This document shows positions 61,101 through 64,000 of a stretch of 64,000 bases of DNA, one piece after another. Source of the DNA: Brachynemurus nebulosus. Lineage: Eukaryota; Arthropoda; Insecta; Neuroptera; Myrmeleontidae. The DNA lies in assembly GCA_035578155.1 (NCBI GenBank), contig JAPWDM010000004.1, positions 35,586,394 through 35,650,393 on the forward strand, written 5' to 3'. Positions within the stretch are counted from its first letter, which is position 1; every line of letters begins with the position of its first letter. The position numbers and the translations under genes are program-made. The notes under the pieces were generated by a model. The model was not told the origin of the DNA. It saw nothing but the letters and a program-made list of their open reading frames with translations, and made no database searches.

Positions 61101-62436
61101 GGGGAGAGTTGCCTAATTTGAAACCACTTTGTACATTTTCTGATTTTATGGAAATATTTTTAAAAATTTGGCAAAAATTTTATGTTAGAATGAAATTTTG
61201 AAGTTTTTTCTATCCATCCTGTCATGTTTTAATAAGAAAACTAAATCAAAAATGCTTAAAAAATATAAAAATTAAGGTTAGTGCAATTGGTATCAATTTA
61301 GGAAACTAGATTCATAATTCGTACCATGAGATTCTTAAGTCGTACCAACAAATATTACTTAAATAAATGCTATTAAATTTTAAAAACAGAATTTGTTTTA
61401 GACATAAAGTGACAAAGGAAATATCCTCATATTTTTTAAAAAATCATTGTTTTATTAAAAACAAAAAAATCATCAAATGCGAATTGGGATATCGACTCAT
61501 AAAACAGTAGACCCACTTTTTCTCAACCATTACGTTACTTTTGTTAGAATTATGAAGAATTTTGTTTCGTTTTACTACTTAATATGTTAATCTTCGTACA
61601 TCAAATATGTTAAGGCCAAAGAAGCGTTCTTCAAATTTCAGTATGTAGCCTTCTATTTATTTATTGAAAATTATCGGGCGTCCTGTTAATACTTATGGTC
61701 CTTAACTCCAAAATTTAAACATTTTAAGTGCCTTCTAAATATAGGTTTTAGAATTTTATATAAATAACATAACATTCATTAGAGCCATATATCTTATTTC
61801 AGTATAATTTTAAAGCAATCTCTATATCTGCTTCTGACCAATTGTAATATTTTCTTTTCCTACACATAATATTTATTCTAAAAAACAGAAAGAATTTTTA
61901 TAGGTATTATAATATATTCTAAAAATATAATAGAGGTTACAAATGCAAACGAAATAATTTTAGTTATTTTACTTTCGCAATTTTTTGTTAATACTTTTTA
62001 AGGGTACGATTTAGGTAATTACGTGTTATCAGTTTTCTGTATCGTACCAGTACTAGTACAATATAGGCAACTATGTTACTTTTTGAAAAAAAGAGTATAT
62101 TACATTAACTAATGAGGTTAGGAAAATAAAAATTAGTTGAAAATAAAACTAATGTATTACTTTACTGAATAAATTTCAAAATAGTTGTTAATATCTACCA
62201 TATTCTTTAACAAAGTCTTATAAAAATGACTCAAAATTTACATGAAACACTGGTCAAAACTTAAAATTGTTATAAATTTGTGTTTCGGTGTTTACACTGC
62301 TAGCTGTTAATTTTTATGACAATTATTTTATAAAATAACTTAAATGACAACAGACAGATGTCAAAAAAATACATTCTAATACGAAATTTTGCCATGGTAC
62401 GATTAAGGCAACGGTACGATTTATGATACTTTCCCC
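61101..62436 (-). mobile_element. Degenerate pogo-type element, 1,336 bp
   Basis: The ends GGGGAGAGTTGCCTAA and (inverse) GGGGAAAGTATCATAA are flanked by TA at 61099-61100 and 62437-62438. CGTACC/GGTACG motifs recur inside both ends. A transposase relic lies on the minus strand in the middle. Confidence 0.7.
61470..61870 (-). pseudogene. pogo-type transposase N-terminal relic
   Basis: The minus strand reads KRKYYNWSEADIEIALKLY (the first helix-turn-helix of pogo/psq proteins), a stop, then in shifting frames RHLKCLNFGVKDHK, EGYILKFEERFFGLNIFDVR, VVKRNKILHNSNKSN and EKKWVYCFMSRYPNS. The last three follow the CENP-B/pogo second HTH (LEERxxGLxxxDxRxLAY...F...W..xFLxRHP). The DDE domain is absent. 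Frameshifts and stops are numerous, so it is old. Confidence 0.7.
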
Positions 62437-62654
62437 TATATTCCCCAAATTTGAAACTGTCAGAAATATAAGCATCCAAATTTTTGAAAATTCAAAACGT
62501 ACGTCACCACGGATATATAAAATTTATGTATCTAATAACAAGAAATATTGCATATAAAATTTGATAGTTTTCCACAGAGAAATGTTTATTTACGAATTTT
62601 AGATTGCTGATAATCTGACAGTGAAGGTCGCATTTTGGCATCCTTGTTCTAGGC

Positions 62655-63276
62655 CAGTGTTTTTCGACCTGTTTCATGGCACGACCCTTCTAGTATGGAA
62701 AAATATTTCGCGACCCCCTACCCTCGGCTATTTCTGTCTTCTATTTTTTTATGTTATAAATATCGAATCCGTTCATAATTATTGATTATTTTCATAGTTA
62801 GGTATCGACTAAATACGTAATTAAGTACCTGAAACAGGCATATTTTAAAGACAGCTACAGACGAGCCAAGTTTGGAAATCGACGTAAAAGAAAATCTGCT
62901 GGAATTATCTGCTGATAGAGTACTACATTTTGAATTCAAGTCTATCACTTTGGATACTTTTTGATTAAAGAGAAAAACAAAATACCCACAATTAACTATA
63001 GAAGCTTTGAAGTCCTATCCTATTCTCCACCTCCTATCTGTGTGAGTTGACGTTTTTTTTCGATGGCTCAAATAAAAGGCAAACAGGGAAATCGTATCTA
63101 AATTTAGAAAATGATCTAATTCTCTGCGTATCAAGAACCAATGCGCGATGGGAAATATTGGTCAACGAAAAACAAGCGCAACCATCACATTAATGTAACC
63201 TTTAATTAACCTTTTCTTTATTAAATATTATATGTTGAATTAGAGTGGTTGGCGACCGACAGGTTGAAAAACACTG
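62655..63276 (+). mobile_element. ZBED5/zaphod-like hAT, second copy, 622 bp
   Basis: The ends are CAGTGTTTTTCGACCTG and GGTTGAAAAACACTG, with imperfect flanking 8-mers TTCTAGGC and CTCTAGAC (two differences). It is in the opposite orientation to 38448-39207 and matches its right end, including the TAGTATGGAAAAATATTTCG stretch. This copy keeps the transposase C-terminus and lacks the start. Confidence 0.8.
62848..63193 (+). pseudogene. hAT transposase C-terminal relic
   Basis: The plus strand reads PSLEIDVKENLLELSADRV, then LHFEFKSITLDTF followed by TGA where Trp is expected, KYPQLTIEALK, and in another frame NLENDLILCVSRTNARWEIL and VNEKQAQPSH before a stop at 63193. ZBED5-like hAT proteins end in this way (the dimerisation segment, then a terminal K-Q-x-Q-x-S-H). 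The TTYLCESGFS core is missing, so a deletion has joined the flanks. Confidence 0.75.
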
Positions 63277-63284
63277 CTCTAGAC

Positions 63285-64000
63285 CAATGGAAGTTTTGAT
63301 ATTATCACCTTATTCGGTTATGTTTGGTGCATCTAAGTACAATCCCCTTTGAACTACTGAACAAGCAAATTTACATGGCCCCGTTATTTTAAATCTATTC
63401 AACCATCTATTTCATTCGTATTTACACGTATGAGATTTCCAAAAATTCAATTCAATATTTTTTTTGTATATTTCAAAACGATTAAAAATAAGAACGTATG
63501 TTTTATGTTGGTTACGGCGCGGCATTTATGCTGGCATGTATCTATAAAAATGCCACATAAATATCCATTTGATATCATACAAACTTCGCTATATATACAT
63601 TGTAGGTATGAATGTTACATACATGGATATTCTATACATAAATCCTATAAATACTGCGCTTGACATGGAAAGTTGTACCTCTGAAAATGATACATGCTGT
63701 TATCGACCATCTGTCAAAACTGTTAGTTATTTTAAAATTTTTAACATTGGCATACGGTTAGGTATCATAATATAAATTTTTAATATTTTTAATTAAAAAT
63801 AAAAGTTAACAATAAGATAATTTCATCTGCACATCCTAGATGTAAAGTTATTCTTATTCAGCGTACCGTGTGAGATGGTATCAGTTCTTTAGCACTACAA
63901 CTTGTTTTGACATAAATACGTCATACATATGTATAAAATGTTGATGTTTTAACAACATTGATGAGTGATGATTGAAAATTTTGTGTTATATTATACGCGA
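63285..64000. other. Intergenic DNA, nothing recognised
   Basis: AT-rich to the window end. Two overlapping short plus-strand frames (63430-63775) have no known domain. Confidence 0.5.

Overview
The window is AT-rich eukaryotic DNA that looks like an insect nuclear genome. The supporting signs are P-element/THAP, mariner, pogo, piggyBac, PIF/Harbinger, hAT and Penelope-like relics, long (TA)n runs, and CCTAA motifs (the complement of the common insect telomere repeat TTAGG). A hemipteran such as an aphid is my best guess, but nothing in the sequence proves it. I recognise no host protein-coding gene, no rRNA and no intact tRNA. The window reads as an intergenic or heterochromatin-like graveyard of mobile elements, many of them nested.

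Left third (1-22 kb). A Penelope-like element (4.09-6.21 kb) carries two head-to-head GIY-YIG endonuclease relics. Its ends are a 64-bp inverted repeat folding into a hammerhead-ribozyme-like motif. A mariner-type MITE and a hAT MITE with an exact 8-bp duplication are inserted in it. Then come a SINE-like repeat (8.15 kb), a dispersed repeat built around a (TA)n core (8.9, 13.6, 32.8 and 49.0 kb), a 160-bp tandem array (10.4 kb), a piggyBac-type MITE (15.8 kb), a 220-bp palindrome (20.0 kb) and an internally deleted mariner transposase (20.7 kb).

Middle (22-42 kb). A pogo-type relic (22.3-23.05 kb) sits among other copies of its terminal motif. The best-preserved gene of the window is a THAP-domain P-element transposase on the minus strand (28,748-26,147). 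It has two introns, a complete THAP zinc finger and all expected acidic catalytic residues, and is broken by a single in-frame TAA. It is followed by 120-bp tandem repeats, a 1.18-kb non-autonomous hAT element with exact target duplication (33.0 kb), a second SINE-like copy, a foldback element (36.5 kb), a deleted ZBED5/zaphod-like hAT (38.4 kb), a second Penelope fragment (40.8 kb) and a Tc1/mariner C-terminal fragment (41.4 kb).

Right third (42-64 kb). There is a pair of near-identical 92-bp inverted repeats 1.2 kb apart (44.5/45.7 kb), a PIF/Harbinger derivative with relics of both its genes in opposite orientations (46.8 kb), a second piggyBac MITE (47.9 kb), and a 3.4-kb near-complete palindrome (50,503-53,907) bounded by a 9-bp duplication. 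The palindrome resembles a foldback/Mutator-type element: its ends are minisatellite, and one arm alone holds about 850 bp of a 60-bp repeat rich in CCTAACCTAA. Further right are a SINE-like repeat, a hAT-type element, two TA-flanked elements with GGGGAGAG ends (one carrying a pogo transposase relic), a 152-bp hairpin MITE and a second ZBED5-like hAT copy with the transposase C-terminus. Nothing here appears to act as a pathway; the order of insertion is the main information the region holds.
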